From Stenotrophomonas sp. Marseille-Q4652 (GTDB lineage Bacteria; Pseudomonadota; Gammaproteobacteria; Xanthomonadales; Xanthomonadaceae): DNA of 64,000 bases. Made by a program: the position numbers and the translations under genes. Positions 9,370 through 18,196 of the stretch are shown in pieces. The stretch lies in NCBI RefSeq assembly GCF_916618915.1, contig NZ_CAKAKE010000001.1, positions 1,302,001-1,366,000 on the forward strand. The letters run 5' to 3'. The first letter of the stretch is position 1. The number at the start of each line of letters is the position of its first letter. Under the pieces are notes generated by a model that had not been told where the DNA came from, searched no databases, and was given only the letters and a program-made list of their open reading frames with translations.

Positions 9370-12300
9370 TCAGCCGGCCAGCTCCGCTGCGGCCACCGGG
9401 CGGCCGCGTGCGCGGCGCACCAGGCGGGACATGCCGTTGCTGAGGTCGTCCAGGATCGCGTAGATCGTCGGCAGGAACAGCAGGCTGACCACGGTGGAGA
9501 ACGCCAGGCCGCCGGCAATCGCGCGGGCCATCGGGAAGTACGGCGGGCCGTCGCCGAACATCTGCGTGTCGGTCAGCGAGATCGGCACCATCGCCAGGAT
9601 CGCCGTGCCCATGGTCATCATGATCGGCCGCAGGCGCTCGCGTGAACCTTCCACCAGCGCCTCGGTGCGACCCATGCCGCGCCGGCGCAGGTTGTTGATG
9701 TGCTCGATCATGACGATGCCGTTGTTCACCACCACGCCCATCAGCACCAGGATGCCGATGAAGGACATGATCCCGAACGAGGTGCCGGTGATCCAGAACA
9801 GCCAGAACACGCCGAAGATCGAGAACAGCACGCCGCTCATGATCGCCGCCGGGAACAGCAGCGATTCGAACACCGCGGCCATCACCACGTAGATCATCAC
9901 CAGCGCGATGAGCAGGTTGAACATCATCTGCGCCATCGCCTCGTTGTCGTTCTGGTAGTTGCCGCCGTCGAAGGTGTAGCCGTAGCCGGCCGGGAAGCTC
10001 ATCGGCTTGAGCGTCTCCTCCATCGCCTTGCGCGCCTCGGGCATGGTCACCTTCTCGGCCAGGTTGGCCTTGATGGTCAGCGTGGTCTGGCGGTTGGTGC
10101 GCGAAATCTGCGTGGCCGAGGGCCTGATCGCCACGTCCACCAGGCTCAGCAGCGGCACGGTCCGGCCATCCTTGGCCCGCACGGTGAAGCTGGACAGTTC
10201 TTCCGGGCTGCTCTGCTCGGCCCCTTCGAAGCGCACCCACACCGGGACTTCCGAATCGCCGCGGCGGAACTCGCGCAGCGGCGCGCCACGCAGGGCCAGG
10301 CCGACGAAGCTGGCCACCTGCTCGGCACTGAAGCCGAACGCCGCGGCCCGCTCGCGATCCACCCGCACCGCCAGCTCGCTGCTGCGGTCGCCGGCGTCCA
10401 CGCGTACGTCGCGCAGCTCCTTGCGCCGCGTCAGCAGCGGCACTACGTCGTCGGCCATCTGCTGCAGCACCTGGGTGGAGTCGCCGACCAGCTGCACCTG
10501 CACGCTCTGGCTGCCGCCCTGGTCGTCGCCCTGGTTGCCGATGCTGTAGGTCACCCGTGCCGACTTCGGCATCTCGTTGCGGATCTGTTCCTGCAGCGAG
10601 GTCAGCTGCTTGGCATGTTCCGGATCGAAGGTGATCACGGTCATGCTGCCCTCCTGCTCGCTGAAGAACGAGTAGGTCTGGGTGATGTGGAAACGCTCGC
10701 GGTTGCGGTCCAAGTAGTCCTCGACCTTGGCCACCTCGGCCGACAGCTGCTCGCGGGTGTAGGAACCCTTCCACTGGTACTGGACGTAGGCTTCGTTGCC
10801 GCCTTCGCCGCCGAACATGTCGATTCTGGTCAGCTTCATCGGCACCAGGCTGACCGCGATCACCACCACGATGCCGGTGACCGACCAGCCGCGATGCTCC
10901 AGCGTCCAGCGCAGGAAGCCGGCATAGCGCCGCTGCACCCGGGCGATGAGGCCGGTGGAGGACGTCGCCAGGGTCGGCGTCTGCATGCGCGCGGACAGCA
11001 TCGGGATCAGGCTTACCGCCACCAGCCACGAGGCCAGCAGCGATACCGAGATGGTGATCGCGATCTGCGCCATGAAGATGCTGATGTTGTTGGTCTCGCC
11101 GAACAGGTTGGGCACGAACACGATGCAGTGGCACAGCGTGCCGGCGCTCAGCGCGATGGCCACGTTGCGGGTACCCACCAGCGAGGCCAGCCTGGGCTGG
11201 TTGGGCATGCGCTCGCGTTCCTGGTAGATGCTCTCCACCACCACCACGGCGTTGTCCACCAGCATGCCCACGGCCAGCAGCAGGCCCATCATCGTCAGGA
11301 TGTTGAGCGTGACCCCGGCGAAATACATGAAGCCCAGGGTGATGGTGAAGCAGATCGGGATGGCCAGCGTCACCATCAGCGTGGACGGCCAGTGGCGCAG
11401 GAAGAAGAACAGCACCGTGACCGACAGCAGCAGGCCGACCGCGCCTGCCTCGGCCAGCTCCAGCAGCGAGGAGGTCACGGTCTCGCCCTGGTTGGCAATG
11501 ACCTTGACCTGCACGTCGCTCAGCGAAGGCTGCTTGCGGATGGCTTCCACCTCGGCCAGCGCTGCACGCGAGACTTCCACCAGGTTGGCACTGCGTTCCT
11601 TGTATATGTCCAGGCCGATGGCCGGGTTGCCGTCCAGGCGGCGGCCGTAGTTCATGCGCGTGGGCTTGAGCCGGATCTCGGCGATGTCGCCCAGGCGCAG
11701 GCCGCGGTTGTCGATCACCAGCTCGCGCAGCTGCTGCAGGTCGCTGAGCTCGCCCACCGGCTGCACGCGGATGCGCCGCCCGTTGTCGTCGATCTCGCCG
11801 GCCGACACCGAGAAGTTCAGTGCGGCCAGGCGCTCGTTCAGCTCGTTGAGCTGCAGGTTGTGCGCGGTCAGGCGGTCGGGGATCACCGCGATCTCGACCT
11901 CGTTCGGCGGCGCGCCGGAGATCGTCACCCGCGCCACGCCCGGAATCCGCTCCAGCCGCCGCTTGAACTCGCGGTCGATCATGTCGTACGAACCGGTCAG
12001 GTCCGCCTCACTGGCCAGGCGCACCTTGAGCACCGGTTCATCGCTGCTGGACCACTTGAACACGTTGTATCGCTGCAGGTCGTCGGGCAGCTCGCTGCGG
12101 ATGGCGTCGATGCGCTCGCGCGCATCCGAGGCGGCGATGGCGATGTCCCGATCCCAGTCGGAGAACTCGATGAAGATGCTGGCGCCCTCGGCGGTGGCCG
12201 AGGAGCGCATGCGCTTGATCCCCGTCATCGTCGCCAGTGCTTCCTCGGTCGGCCGGATCAGGTTGCGCTCCACTTCCTCCGGCGTGGAGCCGGTGTAGGG

Positions 12301-12447
12301 CATCTGCACGAACAGGAACGGCGCGGAGATGTCCGGCAGCGCTTCCAGCGGCAGGCGGAAGGCCGCGATCAGCCCCACCACCACCAGCGACACGAAGCAC
12401 ATGATGGTGGTGACGGGACGGCGGATGCTGAAGGCTGCAACGCTCAT
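9370..12447 (-). CDS. RND efflux permease (second subunit), atypical proton relay
   Basis: A 1025-residue inner-membrane transporter of the resistance-nodulation-division superfamily with the usual two repeats of six helices and two periplasmic porter loops. The N-terminus (IRRPVTTIMCFVS) and FRLPLEALPDI are typical. In helix 4 the pair normally written DD reads D398-N399 (MLVDNAVVVVE), and in helix 10 the position of AcrB Lys940 is N908 (VVVNNGIVMIE). Two residues of the classical proton relay are therefore replaced, although both variants occur in some RND subfamilies. The gene overlaps the preceding permease by four bases (ATGA). Substrate is unknown; drugs or bile-like amphiphiles are possible. 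Confidence 0.93.
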   Translation of the reverse strand: MSVAAFSIRRPVTTIMCFVSLVVVGLIAAFRLPLEALPDISAPFLFVQMPYTGSTPEEVERNLIRPTEEALATMTGIKRMRSSATAEGASIFIEFSDWDRDIAIAASDARERIDAIRSELPDDLQRYNVFKWSSSDEPVLKVRLASEADLTGSYDMIDREFKRRLERIPGVARVTISGAPPNEVEIAVIPDRLTAHNLQLNELNERLAALNFSVSAGEIDDNGRRIRVQPVGELSDLQQLRELVIDNRGLRLGDIAEIRLKPTRMNYGRRLDGNPAIGLDIYKERSANLVEVSRAALAEVEAIRKQPSLSDVQVKVIANQGETVTSSLLELAEAGAVGLLLSVTVLFFFLRHWPSTLMVTLAIPICFTITLGFMYFAGVTLNILTMMGLLLAVGMLVDNAVVVVESIYQERERMPNQPRLASLVGTRNVAIALSAGTLCHCIVFVPNLFGETNNISIFMAQIAITISVSLLASWLVAVSLIPMLSARMQTPTLATSSTGLIARVQRRYAGFLRWTLEHRGWSVTGIVVVIAVSLVPMKLTRIDMFGGEGGNEAYVQYQWKGSYTREQLSAEVAKVEDYLDRNRERFHITQTYSFFSEQEGSMTVITFDPEHAKQLTSLQEQIRNEMPKSARVTYSIGNQGDDQGGSQSVQVQLVGDSTQVLQQMADDVVPLLTRRKELRDVRVDAGDRSSELAVRVDRERAAAFGFSAEQVASFVGLALRGAPLREFRRGDSEVPVWVRFEGAEQSSPEELSSFTVRAKDGRTVPLLSLVDVAIRPSATQISRTNRQTTLTIKANLAEKVTMPEARKAMEETLKPMSFPAGYGYTFDGGNYQNDNEAMAQMMFNLLIALVMIYVVMAAVFESLLFPAAIMSGVLFSIFGVFWLFWITGTSFGIMSFIGILVLMGVVVNNGIVMIEHINNLRRRGMGRTEALVEGSRERLRPIMMTMGTAILAMVPISLTDTQMFGDGPPYFPMARAIAGGLAFSTVVSLLFLPTIYAILDDLSNGMSRLVRRARGRPVAAAELAG

Positions 12448-15400
12448 GCGGACTCCAGTGCCGGTTCGTCGCCGGCGCCATCAGCGTGGCCGTGCGCGGC
12501 GCGCATACGGCGGCCGCGTTCCAGGTAGTAGGCATCGCTGCGGCGATCCATGCGGTCGTACACCACCGGGATCACCACCAGGGTCAGCAGGGTGGACACC
12601 AGCAGGCCGCCGATCACGGTGATCGCCATCGGGGAGCGCACCTCCGCGCCCTCGCCCATCGCCACCGCCAGCGGCAGGAAGCCGAACAGCGTGCACAGCG
12701 TGGTCATGATGATCGGCCGCAGGCGCGAGCGCGCTCCCTCCACCAGTGCCTCGTGCTTGGCCACCCCGGCCTCGCGCAGCTGGTTGACCTTGTCGATCAG
12801 GATGATCGCGTTCTTGGTCACCAGGCCCACCAGCAGGATCAGGCCGATGAACACCACCACCGAGATCGGCTTGCCGGTCAGCATCAGCGCCAGGATCGCG
12901 CCGACCAGTGCCAGCGGGATGGTGAACAGGATGACGAACGGGTGCAGCAGCGATTCGAACTGCGAGGCCATCACCAGGTAGACCAGGAAGATCGCCAGCG
13001 CGAAGGCAAACACCAGCGACTTGGCCGACTCGGCCAGTTCCTCGCCCTGCCCGCCGATGTGCATGCCGACGCCGGCGCCCAGCGGCTCGCGCGCCACCAT
13101 CTGCTCGACCTCGCGCACCGCGGTGCCCAGGTCGATGTCGCGCAGGTTGGCCGAGACCACGGCGACCCGGGTCTGGTCGGCGCGATGGATCTCCGACGGA
13201 CCGGTGGTGGCAACCACCTCGGCCACTGCATCCAGCGTCACCGGCCGCGTGCTGCCCGGGTTGACGATCAGCCGGCGGATGTCGTCCACGCTGGCGCGGT
13301 CGCTTTCCTGGGCGCGCACCAGCACGTCGATCTTGCGGTCGCGGAAGCTGTAGCGGGTGGCCACGTCACCGCGCACCTTCTTGACCACCACGTCGGCGAT
13401 CTGCCGCGTGGTCAGGCCGAGCGCGCCTGCGCGTTCCTGGTCGAAGCGGATCTGCACTTCCGGGAAGCCCTCTTCCACGGTCGACTTGACGTCGGCGTAG
13501 TGCGGATTGGCGCGCAGCATCGTCGCCAGCCGCTGGCCGGCACGCTCCAGGGTTTCCATGTCCTGGCCGCGCAGCTCCACTTCCAGCGGCGTGGAGAAGC
13601 TGAAGAGCGCCGGGCGGGCAAAGTCCACCTGCACGCCGGGATACTGCTGCATGCTCGCGCGCAGGCGCTCGGTGATCGCCGCTTCCTGCTTCGCATTGCC
13701 GCCCCCGGACATGACCACGGTCAGCTTGCCGATGTTCTCGCCGCTCTCGGTCGGGTTGGCATCCAGCCGGGTGCCACTGCCACTGACGCCGTACAGCGAG
13801 GCGATCTGTTCGTCGCCGGCATGGGCCAGCTGCAGCTCGCGCACCAGCGCATCGGTGCGACGCAGCGGCGTGCCGGCCGGCAGCTTGGCAGTCATTTCGA
13901 AGCGGTCCTGCGCCAGCTGCGGGATCAGGTCCGCACCCAGCATCGGCACCACCGCCAGGGCCAGCACGAAGGCAACCGTCGCCGTGCCCAGCACCAGACC
14001 CGGATGGCGCAACGCGCTGGGCAGCAGCTTCAGGTAACCGCGTTCGGCGCGGGCATACGGTGCCATCGCCAGGTCACTGGCCTTGCGCATCACCGGCCCG
14101 ATCACCTTGACCAGTCCACGCCAGGCACGCACCACCAGCCAGGCAATGCCGAACAGCAGCCCCCCGGTCAGCGCCACGATGCCACGGCGGCCGCCGGCCA
14201 CCGGCCGCAGCCAGCGCTGGTGCGGCTGCCACTGCGGATGCGGCGGTTCTTCCGGGAACGCCAGCGGCGGACGACCCTTGAGCGAGCTCAGCATCGGGAT
14301 CAGCGTCATCGACACCAGCAGCGAGATCGCAATGGCGATGGCCACGGTCAGCGCCTGGTCGCGGAACAGCTGGCCGGCGATGCCGTCGACGAACACCAGC
14401 GGCAGGAACACCGCGATGGTGGTCAGCGTGGAGGCGACCACGGCCATGCTCACCTCGCGGGTGCCGACGATGGCCGCCTCTAGGATGCCCAGTCCGCGTT
14501 CGCGTGCCTTGGCGATGGACTCCAGCACCACGATCGAGTCATCCACCACCAGGCCGGTGGCCAGCGCCAGGCCGCCGAGCGACATGACGTTCAGGCTCAG
14601 CCCCAGCTGCCCCATGAAGAAGAACGTGGCGATGATCGACACCGGCAGCGAAAGGCTGATGACGAAGGTGCTCCAGCCATCGCGCAGGAACAGGAAGATG
14701 ATCAGGATCGCCAGCACGCCACCGATCACCGCGTCCTTCTTGACGTCGGCGATGGCGTGCTCGATGAAGCGCGACTGGTCCTCGATGGTGGTCAGTTCGG
14801 CATCGCCCGGGAAGGTGGCCTTGATCTGCTCCAGCCGCGCGCGCAGCGCCTCGGCCGTGGCCACGGTATTGGCGTCGCCTTCCTTGTAGATCGCCAGCTC
14901 GACCGCTTCCTTGCCACCCAGGCGGATGATCGCCTCGCGCTCCTTGAAGCCCTGGCGCACGGTGGCCACGTCCTTCAGCCGCACCGGCACGCCGTTGGCG
15001 ACCACGCTGGACGAAGACGACGACGCGCTCTGCGCGGCGGCGGCCGCGGCAATGGCCGCTTCCGAGCCGGTCGAGGCGGCAATGGCATACATCTGCGCCA
15101 TTGCCGAATCTGCCGCGCCGCCATTGGCACCCTGGGTGGTGACCAGCATGTTGCCGATCTCCTCCAGGTCGATGAACTGGTTGACCGTACGCACCAGGTA
15201 ACGCTGCGAGCCCTCTTCCAGGCGTCCGCCGGAGATGTTGATGTTCTCCTCCTTGAGGCGGCTGATCACCGAATCGATCGGCAGGTTGAGCTGGGCCAGC
15301 TTCTGCTGGTCGATGTCGACCTGGATCTCGTCCTCCAAGCCACCACCGACCTTGACCGCGGCCACGCCGGCCACCGGTTCGAGCTTCTTCTTCAGGTCCT

Positions 15401-15962
15401 CGTCGGCGTAGCGGCGCAGCGTGGTCAGCTGGCGGATCGACCCGGCCTCGTCGGCGCTCTCCTCTTTCGCCGACAGCACCAGGCGCATGATCGGCTCGGT
15501 GGACGGATTGAAGCGCAGCAGCACCGGGGTCTTGGCCTCCAGCGGCAGGTTCAGCGCTTCCATCTTGTCGCGCACTTCCAGGCTGGCCTGGTCCATGTTG
15601 GTGCCCCAGGCAAACTCCAGCACCACATCGCTCTGCCCGGTGCGGGAGATCGACTTGAGCTTGCGCAGGTTCTTGACCACGCCCACGGCTTCTTCCACCG
15701 GCTCGGTGATCAGGGTTTCGATCTCGGCCGGCGCCGCGCCTGTGTACTCAGTGCGCAGGGTCAGGGTCGGATAGCTCAGGTCCGGCAGCAGGTTGACCTT
15801 GAGGCTGCCCAGCGCGATGAAGCCGAACAGCAACAGGGTGACGGTGAACATCGCCACGGTGACGCGGCGGCGGGTGGAGAACTCCACCAGCCCGCCACCC
15901 ATGGACCCGGAAGGCCGCCCGTCGTGCGGGTCGTGGCCGTGGTCAGTGCCAGCGCTGCTCAT
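12444..15962 (-). CDS. RND efflux permease (first subunit), long form with inserts
   Basis: A 1172-residue RND transporter, about 130 longer than AcrB. It keeps the canonical proton-relay residues D474-D475 (LVVDDSIVVLE) and K1050 (LVTKNAIILID). Two additions explain the extra length: an Ala/Ser-rich, low-complexity stretch at about residues 277-322 in the first periplasmic loop, and a Pro/Trp-rich block with an extra hydrophobic segment at about 560-650, between the two halves. The start at 15962 overlaps the adaptor stop (ATGA), and its stop overlaps the next permease start. Two unlike permeases fed by one adaptor suggest an MdtB/MdtC-type heteromer. Confidence 0.93.
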   Translation of the reverse strand: MSSAGTDHGHDPHDGRPSGSMGGGLVEFSTRRRVTVAMFTVTLLLFGFIALGSLKVNLLPDLSYPTLTLRTEYTGAAPAEIETLITEPVEEAVGVVKNLRKLKSISRTGQSDVVLEFAWGTNMDQASLEVRDKMEALNLPLEAKTPVLLRFNPSTEPIMRLVLSAKEESADEAGSIRQLTTLRRYADEDLKKKLEPVAGVAAVKVGGGLEDEIQVDIDQQKLAQLNLPIDSVISRLKEENINISGGRLEEGSQRYLVRTVNQFIDLEEIGNMLVTTQGANGGAADSAMAQMYAIAASTGSEAAIAAAAAAQSASSSSSSVVANGVPVRLKDVATVRQGFKEREAIIRLGGKEAVELAIYKEGDANTVATAEALRARLEQIKATFPGDAELTTIEDQSRFIEHAIADVKKDAVIGGVLAILIIFLFLRDGWSTFVISLSLPVSIIATFFFMGQLGLSLNVMSLGGLALATGLVVDDSIVVLESIAKARERGLGILEAAIVGTREVSMAVVASTLTTIAVFLPLVFVDGIAGQLFRDQALTVAIAIAISLLVSMTLIPMLSSLKGRPPLAFPEEPPHPQWQPHQRWLRPVAGGRRGIVALTGGLLFGIAWLVVRAWRGLVKVIGPVMRKASDLAMAPYARAERGYLKLLPSALRHPGLVLGTATVAFVLALAVVPMLGADLIPQLAQDRFEMTAKLPAGTPLRRTDALVRELQLAHAGDEQIASLYGVSGSGTRLDANPTESGENIGKLTVVMSGGGNAKQEAAITERLRASMQQYPGVQVDFARPALFSFSTPLEVELRGQDMETLERAGQRLATMLRANPHYADVKSTVEEGFPEVQIRFDQERAGALGLTTRQIADVVVKKVRGDVATRYSFRDRKIDVLVRAQESDRASVDDIRRLIVNPGSTRPVTLDAVAEVVATTGPSEIHRADQTRVAVVSANLRDIDLGTAVREVEQMVAREPLGAGVGMHIGGQGEELAESAKSLVFAFALAIFLVYLVMASQFESLLHPFVILFTIPLALVGAILALMLTGKPISVVVFIGLILLVGLVTKNAIILIDKVNQLREAGVAKHEALVEGARSRLRPIIMTTLCTLFGFLPLAVAMGEGAEVRSPMAITVIGGLLVSTLLTLVVIPVVYDRMDRRSDAYYLERGRRMRAAHGHADGAGDEPALESA

Positions 15963-17095
15963 CAGTGGCTCCCGTCCTTGGCCTCGCGCGCGGGCGCAGC
16001 CGCTACCGCGGGCGCGGCGGCGTCGATCACCTGCACCGCGGTGCCATCACGCAACGCCACCTTGCCGGCAGTCACCACCTGGTCGCCCTCGGACAGGCCC
16101 TCGCGAACTGCCACCCATTGGCCCTCGGCATAGCCCAGCTTGACCGGGGTGCGCTTGACCTTGCCTTCGGCGATGCGGAACACCGCCGGCTCGCCGTCGT
16201 CCAGCAGCGCCAGGCGCGGCACCACCAGCGCATCGGTGCGCTGGTCGTAATCGATGCGGATGCGGCCGAACATGCCCGGCTGCAGCGCCTCAGCGCCCTC
16301 GTCGAAGGCGCTGATCACGCGGAACGTGCCGCTGCCGGCATCGACCACCGGCGAGATGCGGTCGACCCGACCACTGAAGACGCGACCCGGCAGTGCGTCG
16401 ACCACCAGCTGCACCGGCTGGCCGGCGCGCAGCGTCGCCAGTTCGCGCTCAGGCACGTTGAGCGTGGCTTCCAGCCGCGAGTCGTCGACGATGCGGAAGA
16501 TCGGCGTGTTGATCTGCACGAAGTTGCCGGTCTTGATCGAGCGCGAGGCGATGACGCCGGAAATCGGCGCGACCACCGTGGCGTAGGACAGCTCCAGCCG
16601 CGCCAGGTTGTAGCTGGCGCGGGCGTTCTCCAGGTCAAAGCGCATCTGGTCCACTTCGCCGGCGCTGATCAGCTGCTGCGCCACCAGCTGGTTGGCGCGG
16701 CGGTAGTTGTTCTCCAGCTTGCGCAACTGTGCCTCGCTCTGCGCAAGGGCCAGACGCGCGCGATCCGGATCCAGCCGCACCAGCGGCTGTCCGGCGGTGA
16801 CGTGCTGGCCTTCCTCCACCAGCACCGCCAGCGCCACGCCGGAAGTCTTGGCCACGACCTGGGACTCGGCCCGTGCCTCCAACGCCGCGGTGCCGGTATA
16901 GCTGGCTGCAACGCCGCGCCGTGCGGCGGCGGCGGCTTCCACCGGCACCGCATCGACCGCCTTCTGCTCCTGCTTGTCGGCAGCCTTGGCTTCATCGCCG
17001 CCCGGCTTGCAGCCGGCCAGCATCAGGGAAGAGGAAACAAGCAGTGCAGCGGCGCAGCGTCCAGCGGAGCCGTGCAGGAAGGAATGTCGCGACAT
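15962..17095 (-). CDS. RND efflux periplasmic adaptor lipoprotein (membrane fusion protein)
   Basis: A 377-residue adaptor beginning MSRHSFLHGSAGRCAAALL with a lipobox ending LMLAGC at about residue 29, so it should be acylated and tethered to the inner membrane. A lipoyl-like half (SQVVAKTSGVALAVLVEEGQ), a helical hairpin (about 110-160), the second lipoyl half (ATVVAPISGVIASRSIKTG) and beta-barrel and membrane-proximal domains follow in the normal order. AGGA lies upstream of the ATG at 17095; a much longer in-frame extension to 17443 is not homologous. It heads the operon with both permeases. No outer-membrane factor gene is present, so an unlinked TolC-like protein must be used. Confidence 0.93.
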   Translation of the reverse strand: MSRHSFLHGSAGRCAAALLVSSSLMLAGCKPGGDEAKAADKQEQKAVDAVPVEAAAAARRGVAASYTGTAALEARAESQVVAKTSGVALAVLVEEGQHVTAGQPLVRLDPDRARLALAQSEAQLRKLENNYRRANQLVAQQLISAGEVDQMRFDLENARASYNLARLELSYATVVAPISGVIASRSIKTGNFVQINTPIFRIVDDSRLEATLNVPERELATLRAGQPVQLVVDALPGRVFSGRVDRISPVVDAGSGTFRVISAFDEGAEALQPGMFGRIRIDYDQRTDALVVPRLALLDDGEPAVFRIAEGKVKRTPVKLGYAEGQWVAVREGLSEGDQVVTAGKVALRDGTAVQVIDAAAPAVAAAPAREAKDGSH

Positions 17096-17202
17096 CGTCG
17101 TATCCTGGATGCGGATCTGAGTGTTGTAGCAAAGTAATTCACCACCCCACTGCCACACCATATCCCAAAGGTCATGGTGACCTGCGGGCTCCCATCCGGG
17201 AC

Positions 17203-17233
17203 TTCCCGAATGCGTGAATGCGCAGGCTATACT
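17203..17233 (+). promoter_or_regulatory. Putative promoter of the cytochrome c pair
   Basis: A consensus-like TATACT at 17228-17233 with a weak -35 (TTCCCG, 17203-17208, 19-bp spacing) lies 58 bp before the first cytochrome gene, in the divergent gap with the RND operon. Confidence 0.4.
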
Positions 17234-17291
17234 CGGGCCGTTCCGTGACCCCCACGGCGGAACGACCAGACCCGCACCGGACCAAGACACC

Positions 17292-17687
17292 ATGCGCCCG
17301 CAGCCGCTCGCCGCTTGTCTCGCCCTGGCCGTCCTCCTGCCCTTTTCGGCAGCCGTGGCCACCCAGCAGTCTGAAACACCGCCGTCCGCTCCCGTTCCCG
17401 CCACCGCCGACACCCCAGCTGCCACGCCTTCGGTCACCGGCAACGCCGATGCCGGACGGATCCTGGCCTACACCTGCCAGGGCTGCCACGGCATCACCGG
17501 CTACAAGAACGCCTATCCCAGTTACCGGGTTCCCAGGATCGGCGGCCAGTCGGCCGAATACCTGGCCCAGGCGCTTACCGAATACCGCCAAGGCAAGCGC
17601 AAGCATCCCACCATGCAGGCGCAGTCGCTGAGCTTCAGCGAACAGGAGATCGCCGATCTCGCCGCCTACCTGTCCACCCTCAAGTAG
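17292..17687 (+). CDS. Periplasmic monohaem cytochrome c (c4-like half)
   Basis: A 131-residue exported cytochrome. The signal peptide is MRPQPLAACLALAVLLPFS with cleavage near AVA (residue 23), then a Pro/Ala-rich linker (25-50) leads to a single class I cytochrome domain. Haem is bound by CQGCH (62-66), and M108 in KHPTM is the likely sixth ligand. The PRIGGQSAEYLAQALTEYR motif is that of cytochrome c4/c553. The classical c4 has two such domains in one chain; here the second domain is the next gene, 9 bp away. It should carry electrons to terminal oxidases. The ATG at 17292 is chosen because it opens the signal peptide. Confidence 0.9.
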   Translation: MRPQPLAACLALAVLLPFSAAVATQQSETPPSAPVPATADTPAATPSVTGNADAGRILAYTCQGCHGITGYKNAYPSYRVPRIGGQSAEYLAQALTEYRQGKRKHPTMQAQSLSFSEQEIADLAAYLSTLK

Positions 17688-17696
17688 GCATCGCCC

Positions 17697-18131
17697 ATGT
17701 CGAAAGCCACGCACGCAATGCGCCGCCTCGCCGTCGTCCTGTTCGCTGCCTCCGCACTGGCCTCCTGCTCTTCGGAAACGTCCGGGCCGGAAGACGCCGG
17801 CCACGCCGCCAGCTCCTCGGCCGGCCTGCCCGATGGCCGCCCTGCCCATGGAGAGCAACTGGCACAGGCCAAGGGCAAGGCCACCGGCCAGAGCTGCATC
17901 GATTGCCACGGTGCCGATGGCAATGCACCGATCGATGCGACCTACCCGCGCCTGGGCGGCCAGTACCCGGACTACCTGGCCCACGCGCTGCAGGCCTACC
18001 GCTCGCAGGATCGCCAGCACGCGCTGATGACCCCGCAGGCGGCCGACCTGAGCGACCAGGACATTGCTGATCTGGCGGCCTACTTCGGTTCGCGACCGGG
18101 CCAGCTGCGCGACCTGCACGGGGTCAACTGA
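17697..18131 (+). CDS. Lipoprotein monohaem cytochrome c (c4-like half)
   Basis: A 144-residue cytochrome with a lipoprotein signal (LAVVLFAASALASC, acylated Cys at 24) and a low-complexity tether to about residue 50. The haem site CIDCH is at 67-71 and the likely axial Met is M111 (HALMTPQ). PRLGGQYPDYLAHALQAYR repeats the c4 motif of its neighbour. Unlike the first cytochrome it is membrane-anchored, so the pair could form a fixed and a mobile carrier. It ends at a terminator shared with the convergent gene. Confidence 0.9.
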   Translation: MSKATHAMRRLAVVLFAASALASCSSETSGPEDAGHAASSSAGLPDGRPAHGEQLAQAKGKATGQSCIDCHGADGNAPIDATYPRLGGQYPDYLAHALQAYRSQDRQHALMTPQAADLSDQDIADLAAYFGSRPGQLRDLHGVN

Positions 18132-18166
18132 CCGCGGCACCGCCCCACGTGATAACCAGGCAATGA

Positions 18167-18196
18167 AGAACGGCAGCCTCAACGGCTGCCGTTTTC
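18167..18196. terminator. Bidirectional terminator between convergent genes
   Basis: AACGGCAGCC (18169-18178) pairs perfectly with GGCTGCCGTT (18184-18193) across a five-base loop, with TTTT on the plus side. It ends the cytochrome mRNA, and its loop contains the TGA stop of the opposing repetitive-protein gene, so both genes share it. Confidence 0.75.

Noticed and set aside
9700..12528. A 942-codon open frame on the plus strand opposite the RND permease
   Set aside because: His/Gln/Asp-rich antisense shadow of a high-GC gene; no ribosome site and no domain. The minus-strand frame has full RND homology.
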